From Anaerolineaceae bacterium (GTDB lineage Bacteria; Chloroflexota; Anaerolineae; Anaerolineales; Anaerolineaceae), in the NCBI GenBank assembly GCA_016841525.1, contig JAENYZ010000002.1:1-64000 (forward strand): a DNA stretch of 64,000 bases, in the 5' to 3' direction. The notes beneath the pieces were generated by a model. That model had not been told where the DNA came from, ran no database searches, and worked only from the letters and a program-made list of their open reading frames with translations. Positions 8,983 through 16,450 of the stretch are shown here, piece after piece. The stretch's first letter is position 1. Each line of letters begins with the position of its first letter. The translations under genes were made by a program, and so were the position numbers.

Positions 8983-9851
8983 GATTTACAGGAAAAAGAC
9001 TGGCATTGTTCATCATCATTCTAACGGGTCTGATCCTGTTACCCTTTGGGGTTGCTGCTGCCCAGGGCGATACCCAGGGGGGTGTCTTTGGCAACTTCGA
9101 GGTCGCCCCTGGCGATCGTGTTGAGATCCCGGTTGAGATTCGGGGGGTGAGCGAGCTCTACGCCGTGGATATCGAGATTCGCTTTGACCCTGATGTGATC
9201 CAGATTGAGGATGCCAACCCGAACCTGGATGGAATCCAGCCTGCGCTGGGTACCTTTTTGGATGCCGGGCTGACTTTGTTCAACGTGGTGGATAATGAGC
9301 AGGGCATCATTCAGTTTGTGATGTCCCAGGTCAACCCCAGCGAGCCGAAATCCGGCGACGGCGTGCTGCTGATATTGTATGCCCTTGGCAGTGATGAAGG
9401 GGAGAGTGACCTGGCGGTCACAAAGCTGGAATTCTCCGATCGATTTGGCGAAGCCATCCCTGTGGAAGCGGTGGATGGGACGATCAGCGTTTCGGAAGGC
9501 GCTGCTGAGAGCCAATCGACGGCGATCCCCGTCCAGGACCCGACCGGCTTGGTCCAGGTACCGACCCAGATGCCTACTTCAACGCCGACAGCGACCTCGG
9601 TTCCCCCAACCCCGACGCCAACTGCCGTACCGACAGAGGGTGTTCAAGGCGAAGGTGAGGAATCCCCTGAGGAAGGCGAGTCCGTTTTCATTCCTATGGT
9701 AGAATCAGAACAAGAGGGAACGGACGAAATGGATGTGGGTCAAGAAGAATCGGAAGACGGATTTACACTTTTGGAATATTGGTGGATCGTACTGATCGTG
9801 GTAGGCGCAGTGATCGCTGCCGCGGTTTACCTGCTGGTGACGAAGAAATGA
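8979..9851 (+). CDS. Membrane-anchored cohesin protein with acidic/PT stalk
   Basis: This 290-residue protein starts at an ATGA overlap with the upstream gene. It has a signal peptide (about 1-29), a cohesin-like domain at about 33-165 (SELYAVDIEIRFDPDVIQI), a PT-rich stretch at about 185-215, a Glu/Gly/Ser-rich acidic region at about 216-262, one transmembrane helix at about 266-287 and a tiny KK tail. The architecture repeats that of the upstream gene, but the cohesin sequence differs clearly, so the two anchors may recognise different dockerins. Together they form the membrane attachment layer of the cluster. Confidence 0.87.
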   Translation: MRFTGKRLALFIIILTGLILLPFGVAAAQGDTQGGVFGNFEVAPGDRVEIPVEIRGVSELYAVDIEIRFDPDVIQIEDANPNLDGIQPALGTFLDAGLTLFNVVDNEQGIIQFVMSQVNPSEPKSGDGVLLILYALGSDEGESDLAVTKLEFSDRFGEAIPVEAVDGTISVSEGAAESQSTAIPVQDPTGLVQVPTQMPTSTPTATSVPPTPTPTAVPTEGVQGEGEESPEEGESVFIPMVESEQEGTDEMDVGQEESEDGFTLLEYWWIVLIVVGAVIAAAVYLLVTKK

Positions 9852-9913
9852 CGCACCTTTTGACAGCGCACGCAATGATTAATGAAGCATTTAGGGGAAG
9901 GAGTTAGAAATAA

Positions 9914-11887
9914 ATGAGACAAAATACAAGATTCTTTGTTGGTATGATCCTATTTACCTTACTGGTCGGTGGGGGGCTTTCCGGCAGCGTGCTGGCATCC
10001 GGGGGCGAGCGGATCGACCCGGCAGACCTGCAGGCGATAACGCCGGAAACACTCATCTTGCAGGAGTCAGCGGATGGCTTGACCTGGACGCCCATCATCG
10101 GGGACCTGGGGGATGGCTATTCGATGGTGCTTGACCCGGCGAAGGATTACCTGGTGGATATTGAAATGTTGGAGGCGGACCCGGTATTGGCTGACGACTG
10201 GTATGGCATTGATTTTGATGATTTCCGAGCGCCGGACGGTTTCTTTGAATATTGGGCTGGTGAGGGCATTGATGAAAATTCAACAGGAGATGCTGAAAAG
10301 ATGTGGCAGATCATCAATGGCGAACTGCCGATGTTTTACATCAAAGCATCAGGGGGCACCTACAGTCTTGTCGACGGGTATTTATATGCGATAGATGCTG
10401 CTCCCGAATCGGTTACCACACCATGGCAGCTCAACGGCGATCTCCCTTTAGGGACTTACCATTTTGGGGGTTGGGTGGATTCAGAATATCTGAACATCCA
10501 GATCACATTCACCAAGCAGGCGACGGTGTCACTAAGCTCAGAGTCATGGACCATCGACGGCTGCGGCTACCTAGATGTTTATATCCGCCTGGCGGATGTG
10601 CATGACCTGTACGCGGTGGACATCAGCATTAAATTTGATGAAACCGTGCTGGAAGTGATGGATATGGATGATGCGGTTGGTATCAATTTGCAGCCAATAA
10701 ACACCTGGTTCAATTCGGAATATTTTGTTTATAACGAGGCGGATAACAGTGGAGGCACCATTCGTTATGTTGCCACCCAGCAGCGGACAACGGACCCGGT
10801 TGATGACGAAGGGGACATTGCCATGATTCGCTTCCGGGCGAAGGATATTGGCAGCGGTGATATCACAATAACTGGCGCAGAGCTATCCGACCGGGATGGG
10901 TATCTGGTCGGGCGGCCAATAACCTGGGATGAGCCTGCGGCAACGATAACCACCCAGTTTACTGCTGCCGGCGGGTTGGATCTGGATATCATCCGTTTGG
11001 ATAGTGCCAACGTGCAGCTGAGCTGGCCAAAATTGGCTGAAGAAGAAGTCTCAGAATATCGGCTTTATCGCTCCACCCTGCCGTATTTTGATATTGGTGA
11101 CGCTGAAGTTGTGGAAATGGATGATACAGCCTTTGTTGAGGGAACCTCAGAAATAACTTTTAATGATCAGGTGCTTGGTAAAGTAGGGCCAGCAGACCCG
11201 GAGATACCGGAGCCGGATAATAATTATTTCTACGCCTATGGCTTGCAAGTTGCCTGTTCGAACGACTTTGCCAGTCCCCTGTCCGACCAGGTGGGGAAGA
11301 TCGAATTTGAACTTTGGGAAACAAATACAAGGGATTATGCATGGATTGGGTTGATATTGGACAATGAAACCATTCTTGATTCAATAGATCTCGCCAATAA
11401 TATTGAGAGTCATATTTATTCGGGAACAATAAATGTATTGACAATAGGCGAATGGAACCTCTCCGGGCAAAATATGACAAATTATAACCATGTAAATGAA
11501 ACTTCCAAATATGATGTTTTTATAAAGCAGCCTTATAGGGTAGAAGTGGATATTGATGGGACGACTTCTGGTTCTGTAATCTGGGCGCAAGTGGGCAAAT
11601 TACCTGAAATTTCTGCTGGTATGTATACCTTTGATGAAACAGCAATAACAGATTTTTCCTGGATTCTTCATCCTTTGGACAAAGTCAATATCTTTACTTC
11701 TGATCAATTGGTATCAGATATTGAGGTGTCAGGAGAAGTTAATGTTTTGGCAATTGGTGAATGGAATGGTACTGCGCAGAATATGACAAATGTTATTCCT
11801 GGTGTCAGTTCTTTCAATACTAGGTTTGGATATCCTTATAGAGTTGAAGTCCAAATGTTAATTGGCGGTCCAGTGACATGGCCTTAA
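9914..11887 (+). CDS. Secreted cohesin protein with FN3-like and tandem C-terminal modules
   Basis: This 657-residue protein follows a strong GGGGAAGGAG ribosome-binding site. It has a signal peptide (1-29), an N-terminal domain of unknown type at about 35-195 (rich in Asp, Trp and Tyr), a cohesin-like domain at about 202-348 (VHDLYAVDISIKFDETVLEV), an FN3-like domain at about 352-455 (VQLSWPKL...YRLYRST), and two related modules at about 470-560 and 572-657. Both of the latter contain a VL.IGEWN....QNMTN core and a PYRVEV strand. There is no dockerin, YLPL tail or membrane span, so it may be released or held by other proteins. The tandem C-terminal modules are not a family I recognise. Confidence 0.8.
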   Translation: MRQNTRFFVGMILFTLLVGGGLSGSVLASGGERIDPADLQAITPETLILQESADGLTWTPIIGDLGDGYSMVLDPAKDYLVDIEMLEADPVLADDWYGIDFDDFRAPDGFFEYWAGEGIDENSTGDAEKMWQIINGELPMFYIKASGGTYSLVDGYLYAIDAAPESVTTPWQLNGDLPLGTYHFGGWVDSEYLNIQITFTKQATVSLSSESWTIDGCGYLDVYIRLADVHDLYAVDISIKFDETVLEVMDMDDAVGINLQPINTWFNSEYFVYNEADNSGGTIRYVATQQRTTDPVDDEGDIAMIRFRAKDIGSGDITITGAELSDRDGYLVGRPITWDEPAATITTQFTAAGGLDLDIIRLDSANVQLSWPKLAEEEVSEYRLYRSTLPYFDIGDAEVVEMDDTAFVEGTSEITFNDQVLGKVGPADPEIPEPDNNYFYAYGLQVACSNDFASPLSDQVGKIEFELWETNTRDYAWIGLILDNETILDSIDLANNIESHIYSGTINVLTIGEWNLSGQNMTNYNHVNETSKYDVFIKQPYRVEVDIDGTTSGSVIWAQVGKLPEISAGMYTFDETAITDFSWILHPLDKVNIFTSDQLVSDIEVSGEVNVLAIGEWNGTAQNMTNVIPGVSSFNTRFGYPYRVEVQMLIGGPVTWP

Positions 11888-11941
11888 TTATTGAAGAAAT
11901 TTATTTAGAATTGGTTTATTTTTTAGAAGGAGTTTGGCGAG

Positions 11942-13075
11942 ATGAATAAGAAACTTAGAATATCTTTGGGTTTAGCAGGATTGTTAACGGTTCTGACAGT
12001 TATTCAGGTTATTGCAGGTGCATCTTTCGATTTCGGTGAATTGCCGGGTGCGCCACCAGAGGGAGAGGCAAACTGGGTTGCATGGAATGATCAGGGTGAA
12101 ATTTCGGATGGTTTTCCATTAGAAATATTAACTGAGGATAATACCAACTCTAAACTGGGTGAAAATATTGGTTATTCTGAATATGGTGATGGGGACACCA
12201 ATGTAGAATGGTGGATACAGATAGAAAATTTTTTCTACTTACCAAGGACGTCTCCATTTTCTGATAATATTTATTTTATTTTTGGTGGGCTTGGTGATAC
12301 TTACTCTGGAAGTCTTTGGCAATACACAATTGATCAATGGATTATTACAGAAAGTGCAACTGAGCATTTCCCAGAAGATGTAATTACATTTTCCGGTGAA
12401 GCTTGCCCAATTATTAGTGTACAGCCTATTCCTGAACCAGTAAATCCTGAAGAGGGAAGGACTTTCTCTTTTTCAGGGACAATGCCCGGGGTAACTTATC
12501 ATATTTATCGAAGTCAAAATGCATCAGGGGCTAATAACGGGGCAAGCAACGGGCAGTATTTCTATATTGATACAGTAACAATACCTGAGAATAAAAATCT
12601 TTATGTTTACACCGACAATACTCCAATACAGGATGGTCCAGCGTGGTATTTGGTTATCCAGGCAGATCCTGACTCAAATGCAATCATTGGCTGCCACAGC
12701 GAAGAGGGGATACCTACGAATGTCACTATGGGTGAATTTACAGCTTTCTATGACGACGAGAAGTCCGTTGTTGTGCTGGAATGGGAAACGGTCAGTGAGA
12801 CAAACATCGTAGGTTTTAATGTTTTCCGCGGCACAAGCGAAACCCTGGTCGGCAGTGTCAAGATCAATACGGCAATCATTCCCGCAAAACAACCCGGGTC
12901 ACCGGTTGGAGATATTTACACCTTTGAAGATGCCGATGTTGTGGATGGGCAAACCTATTATTACTGGATCGAAATTCTGACCAATGATATGTCCGATCAA
13001 ACCGTTGGGCCAAAGTCAGTGACGATCCCCGAACCAGCGTGGTTCTATTATTTCCTGCCGCTGCTTTTTAATTGA
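11942..13075 (+). CDS. Secreted beta-rich protein with FLPLLFN tail, copy A
   Basis: This 377-residue protein has a signal peptide (about 1-27) and a start supported by AAGGAG nine bases upstream. Its N-terminal domain (about 30-260) is of unknown function. The C-terminal 115 residues form an FN3-like domain (VVLEWETVSETNIVGFNVFR) that ends in WFYYFLPLLFN. The last third is nearly identical to that of the gene at 13938, while the first two thirds are only distantly similar. It carries no cohesin or dockerin. The tail resembles the YLPLIVK end of the gene at 6417 and may be a sorting or attachment signal (inference). Confidence 0.8.
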   Translation: MNKKLRISLGLAGLLTVLTVIQVIAGASFDFGELPGAPPEGEANWVAWNDQGEISDGFPLEILTEDNTNSKLGENIGYSEYGDGDTNVEWWIQIENFFYLPRTSPFSDNIYFIFGGLGDTYSGSLWQYTIDQWIITESATEHFPEDVITFSGEACPIISVQPIPEPVNPEEGRTFSFSGTMPGVTYHIYRSQNASGANNGASNGQYFYIDTVTIPENKNLYVYTDNTPIQDGPAWYLVIQADPDSNAIIGCHSEEGIPTNVTMGEFTAFYDDEKSVVVLEWETVSETNIVGFNVFRGTSETLVGSVKINTAIIPAKQPGSPVGDIYTFEDADVVDGQTYYYWIEILTNDMSDQTVGPKSVTIPEPAWFYYFLPLLFN

Positions 13076-13147
13076 TCTTTCGAATAATGCGTGGATAGGT
13101 AACAAGAATTAGTACAAATTTATTAGTTAAATTGATATCGTAAAAAT

Positions 13148-13272
13148 GGTGCGCAGAAGGGCTCGATTTTCATAAATCGTGCAAATACCTGATGCTCCCT
13201 GCTCGGTCGAAGACCGCTCTTTGAGCGAGAGCACTCTTTGAGTGATGGCGCTTCAGGTTACCGCTGCGCACC
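13148..13272. repeat. 125-bp element with GGTGCGCAG inverted ends
   Basis: The terminal arms GGTGCGCAG (13148-13156) and CTGCGCACC (13264-13272) are exact reverse complements. Internal sub-palindromes (ACCTGATG against CTTCAGGT, GGTCGAAGACC, CTCTTTGAGCGAGAG) suggest a long folded structure. A minimal version with the same arms and a seven-base loop lies at 15500-15524. The following sequence CCTACGAA is shared by both. It looks like a small non-autonomous palindromic element or a structured RNA; no protein is encoded. Confidence 0.55.
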
Positions 13273-13280
13273 CTACGAAA

Positions 13281-13358
13281 CATTGAGATTACTTTGTACT
13301 CGCAATGGCGGATTAAGAGCTACTGGCTACCAACCACCAGCTACCAACTACCATACAC
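13281..13358. repeat. Dispersed intergenic repeat
   Basis: CATTGAGATTACTTTGTACT leads into CGCAATGGCGGATTAAGAG and then a tandem tract of CTACCAACCACCAGCTACC type. The same blocks in the same order occur at 15209-15262, and in part at 45-108 and 15328-15412. Confidence 0.6.
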
Positions 13359-13452
13359 CAAAATGCAATTAAAAATGCCATGCCCCCATCAAGCAAAATA
13401 AGAAATCTCACCCACGAATTCCAATATCTTTGGTAAAATAATTATTATTAAT

Positions 13453-13689
13453 TCATGTCCGGAAAATCTCCGGGCAGTCTACACAATATTTTTTAACGCC
13501 ATGCCTCAACATCGCTGCAGAATCACCAAAGATGGCATAAGCTTCTTTCCCCTGATTATTTTCAAGTGGATAAACATCTTCACCCTGCAAACAAGCCGGG
13601 CATATCTGCGCGAGAGCACAACCCATGGCAAAACTTATCTCCCCTTTTCTTCTGACTCTTCTTGCATTCTGCCAATATTGATCCAGCAT
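13453..13689 (-). CDS. Possible small zinc-ribbon-like protein
   Basis: This 78-codon frame encodes a protein with two Cys pairs, CPAC near residue 31 and CVDC near residue 70, which could bind one zinc ion. The spacing and the absence of low-complexity sequence argue for a real or formerly real gene. Against it, the ribosome-binding site is weak (GGGG next to the ATG) and it sits in repeat-rich DNA. A later ATG at residue 22 is an alternative start. I do not recognise the family. Confidence 0.35.
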   Translation of the reverse strand: MLDQYWQNARRVRRKGEISFAMGCALAQICPACLQGEDVYPLENNQGKEAYAIFGDSAAMLRHGVKKYCVDCPEIFRT

Positions 13690-13937
13690 TCCCCAGAGAT
13701 GACAAATACTGGGTTTTCAACGCAGCACCTCAATAATCTGAAACAAATTCAAGGTCTTCTTTTACCATCAAGGGCAAATTAACAAACTTATGATTTAAAA
13801 TCCAATTTCATACCATTTTCTGGATGCATCTGAAGGGCAGGAGGTGATTTTTATTCTGAAATTTCTTTTTCACAACCGTAAAAAATTGAAAAGGTGAGGA
13901 TTTTTACATCAGGATGACTTGTGAAAGGGTAGAATTG

Positions 13938-15035
13938 ATGAACAAAAAATTGTTGATTTCTTTAATGCTGGGGGTTTTGCTCTCATTAACTGAAGTATTA
14001 GTTGTTTTAGCCGGCATAACGAATGATGTTGGCACCCTCGAATTGGACCCGCCTGTGGGACAGGTCAATTACACTGCCTGGTTGAACATTTACGGGTCTG
14101 AATTCCCATACTCTCTGACCCATCCCCCTGAGGAAATTCTTACAGAGGATGGCTTTAATTTTGCTGCTGGAGAAGATGGCGGTTTTATTGAGAATAACTG
14201 GCAGCTCAGTGTTGGGGCTTTTTCCAATGAAGGGGATAATTTTCCGGTAAATATTCAATTTGGTGGCCTTGGTGATTACAGCGGGACCCATTGGTATTAC
14301 AAATTCAAGTGGGATGGCCTTGATGAACTGACAACAAATCACACCACGCCAGTCCCCATAAGTACCAGTGCTGGTGCTGCCTGCCCTTGGATATTGCCTG
14401 TGGAAGTCCAGGAGACAACAAATGTTGTCTCATTTTTTGGCGAACCGACCAAGACTTACCAAATCTATCGAAGTACCATACCCGCCTGTGATGGGTGCAG
14501 TAATAGTAATGGGAGATATCTGCGCCTGGGTGAAGTGACGACGGATGCTAATGGGTCAGGGATCTATCATGATAATGAACCCGGTATCACCGAGATTCAG
14601 GCATGGTATGTTGTAATTTATTTTGATGATAATTCGTACGGAGCTCATGGCTGCCACAGTGAGCCTGTTGATCCTACCAATGTCGTCATGGGTGAATTTA
14701 CAGCCGTTTATGATGATGAAAAATCAGCTGTTGTGCTGGCATGGGAAACGGTCAGCGAAACGAATATCGTAGGTTTCAATGTCTTTCGCGGCACTAGCGA
14801 AACCCTGGTCGACAGCGTCAAGATCAATACGGCAATTATCCCCGCCAAACAACCCGGATCACCGGTTGGGGATATGTACACTTTTGAAGATGTGGATGTC
14901 GATGATGGGCAAACCTATTATTATTGGATAAAAATACTAACAAATGATATGTCCGATCAAACTGTTGGTCCGGAGTCAGTTACAATCCCCAACGCACCGT
15001 GGTTTTATTATTTCTTGCCGCTGCTGTTTAACTAA
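13938..15035 (+). CDS. Secreted beta-rich protein with FLPLLFN tail, copy B
   Basis: This 365-residue protein starts at ATG 13938, preceded by AAAGGG; an ATG at 13914 would add eight residues before the signal peptide and is less likely. The signal peptide spans about 1-26. The N-terminal domain is of unknown function and contains a CDGC pair. The C-terminal 115 residues are almost identical to those of copy A (about a dozen differences) and also end in WFYYFLPLLFN. The contrast between a conserved C-terminal cassette and a divergent N-terminus suggests modular duplication or gene conversion of the tail cassette. Confidence 0.8.
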   Translation: MNKKLLISLMLGVLLSLTEVLVVLAGITNDVGTLELDPPVGQVNYTAWLNIYGSEFPYSLTHPPEEILTEDGFNFAAGEDGGFIENNWQLSVGAFSNEGDNFPVNIQFGGLGDYSGTHWYYKFKWDGLDELTTNHTTPVPISTSAGAACPWILPVEVQETTNVVSFFGEPTKTYQIYRSTIPACDGCSNSNGRYLRLGEVTTDANGSGIYHDNEPGITEIQAWYVVIYFDDNSYGAHGCHSEPVDPTNVVMGEFTAVYDDEKSAVVLAWETVSETNIVGFNVFRGTSETLVDSVKINTAIIPAKQPGSPVGDMYTFEDVDVDDGQTYYYWIKILTNDMSDQTVGPESVTIPNAPWFYYFLPLLFN

Positions 15036-15208
15036 TCAATTCTTTGGTGTTGGGTTGTTTCCCTCACGCCAAAATAAATTAAAATATCTGAAATCCTGTA
15101 GGGTGCATGGAGATTGTCCACGTAACAAATCTAGCAACAATTTAACCTATTGTTAGCTGAATTGATATTATAAATTAATGCGCACAAGCCCGGTACACTC
15201 CTTTAACA

Positions 15209-15262
15209 ATTGAGATTGCTTCGTACCTCGCAATGACGGATTAAGAACTAACAACTAACAGC
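15209..15262. repeat. Dispersed intergenic repeat
   Basis: AATTGAGATTGCTTCGTACC followed by TCGCAATGACGGATTAAGAA and a short CTAACAACTAACA tract. It is the same arrangement as at 13281-13358. Confidence 0.6.
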
Positions 15263-15327
15263 GTTGTGTTTGTCGACACACCATATACGAGCAGTAGTTT
15301 CAATCACAAGGCAATGGTGTTGGCTAA

Positions 15328-15412
15328 ATTGATATTACTTCGTAGACAGGACGCTTTGCAGTCGTGCCTCGCAAAGATGGATTAAGAGTTACCAACTACC
15401 AACCACCAGCTA
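15328..15412. repeat. Dispersed intergenic repeat
   Basis: TTGATATTACTTCGTAGACA, then CTCGCAAAGATGGATTAAGA, then TTACCAACTACCAACCACC. It is a variant of the repeat at 13281-13358, with a longer segment between the first and second block. Confidence 0.6.
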
Positions 15413-15499
15413 AAAGTGTTGTGGTTGTCTTATCACCAAAAACGACCAAAAATAGAATCTGTTTGGTGATGGCATTGGATAAATTCATGCATAGAAAAT

Positions 15500-15524
15500 G
15501 GTGCGCAGAAAACCACTGCGCACC
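15500..15524. repeat. Compact GGTGCGCAG hairpin
   Basis: GGTGCGCAG (15500-15508) and CTGCGCACC (15516-15524) pair perfectly over nine bases around a seven-base loop. Identical arms bound the 125-bp element at 13148-13272. The downstream CCTACGAA is also shared, which points to an internally deleted copy of the same element. It lacks a T run, so it is not a standard terminator. Confidence 0.65.
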
Positions 15525-15592
15525 CTACGAATGTTATTTGATTGAACTTTCTATATGTGCCTGGTGAATCCTGCTTGCGCACCCTTCGATAT

Positions 15593-16186
15593 TTACGGTG
15601 TCTTGGTGACGATGATAAATGGCTGTGGGCCGTCTGAGCGGGTGGGTGTGCTCGTCGGTTCGCTTGTGGGGGTAAAGGTTTCAGTCGGAGCCTGGGTGGC
15701 TGTGTGTGTGCTCGTTGGCGTTTCAGTTGGCATAGCCGTTGCCGAAGGTACAGGCGTCTCCGTTGATGTTGAAACTTCAGAGGTTTCTGAGGGGGTAGGG
15801 CATTCTGTCTCGGCAGGAGGAATGAGACCATCGTTGTTCCTCGATCCGATTTTATCCCCGATGTTTGTTATTTGTGGTATCAGGATAACCAGCAGAAACA
15901 GGATGATGATCGACAGGCTCACCAACCAGACCTTCGTGTTATATAATGCGCGTTTCCAATTTGGGTAATCTGCACGTAAAAATTTGGGGAACCCGCCTGT
16001 TTCCCATCCAGTAATGTAACCAGCGCACCGTGTGTGGGATTCTGTGAGGCAGTGACTTTTCTGGTAAGAAAGTTTTACAGGAACAGGTTTTTTTACCCGG
16101 TGGCATGCGTTGTTTTCGTATGGGAAATCTTTGCATGAGGATGGGTCATCAAGCATGCAAAGGTAAGGGCAGATTTTTGTTTCCAT
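15593..16186 (-). CDS. Cys/His-head membrane protein with Thr/Pro tail, short paralogue
   Basis: The protein has 197 residues from the ATG at 16186; an upstream start at 16267 would add 27 residues not shared with the paralogue. Residues 6-57 form a Cys/His-rich head: C6-P-Y-L, D13-D14-P, C28-H29-R, H45-C46-L and C54-x-G-Y. One transmembrane helix follows at about 85-107, then a Ser/Thr/Pro-rich tail of TPT/ETP units to the end. The head lies on the likely cytoplasmic side and could bind zinc through C6, C28, C46 and C54 (inference). From memory, similar heads occur in Chloroflexota proteins, sometimes joined to LysM. The function is unknown. Confidence 0.75.
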   Translation of the reverse strand: METKICPYLCMLDDPSSCKDFPYENNACHRVKKPVPVKLSYQKSHCLTESHTRCAGYITGWETGGFPKFLRADYPNWKRALYNTKVWLVSLSIIILFLLVILIPQITNIGDKIGSRNNDGLIPPAETECPTPSETSEVSTSTETPVPSATAMPTETPTSTHTATQAPTETFTPTSEPTSTPTRSDGPQPFIIVTKTP

Positions 16187-16450
16187 AAAGTCTTCTTTGA
16201 TAAAGTGGTCCAGATGGGACGGATTGATTGCGGCCCGATCATCTTTTCCAGAGTCTATGTGCTGCATTGTTCCTTCAGCCTAACAATTATACTATTAGAT
16301 TTTTTAATCAGATATTTTTCTCACAGGTTTATATATAGCAAGAATGATGCCAACGCTGTTATTTAAGCGCAACAAATGGTCAGATCAGTTGATAGAATAA
16401 AAATTTTGCGAATCACAGATAGCCTTTTATGCCCCCATAAACTGTTCCCC

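Larger units (their letters stand above)
13076..13937. other. Repeat-rich intergenic region
   Basis: This 860-base gap between the two FLPLLFN paralogues holds an imperfect inverted repeat bounded by GGTGCGCAG and CTGCGCACC (13148-13272), a CGCAATGGCGGATTAAG plus TACCA-tract repeat (13281-13358), and a doubtful small minus-strand gene (13453-13689). No terminator with a T run and no transposase gene were seen. Confidence 0.5.
15036..15592. other. Repeat-rich intergenic region between convergent genes
   Basis: This 557-base gap lies between the plus-strand gene ending at 15035 and the minus-strand gene ending at 15593. It contains two copies of the CGCAATGACGGATTAAG-type repeat and the compact GGTGCGCAG hairpin. 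Two short motifs (GTTGTG..TTGTC.....CACCA near 15263 and 15418) are also repeated. No gene is supported. Confidence 0.5.

Noticed and set aside
15555-15968. A 137-codon plus-strand frame opposite the Cys/His-head protein
   Set aside because: It is the complement of a Thr/Pro-rich tail (Val/Gly/Ser-rich translation). The minus-strand frame has the conserved head shared with its neighbour.
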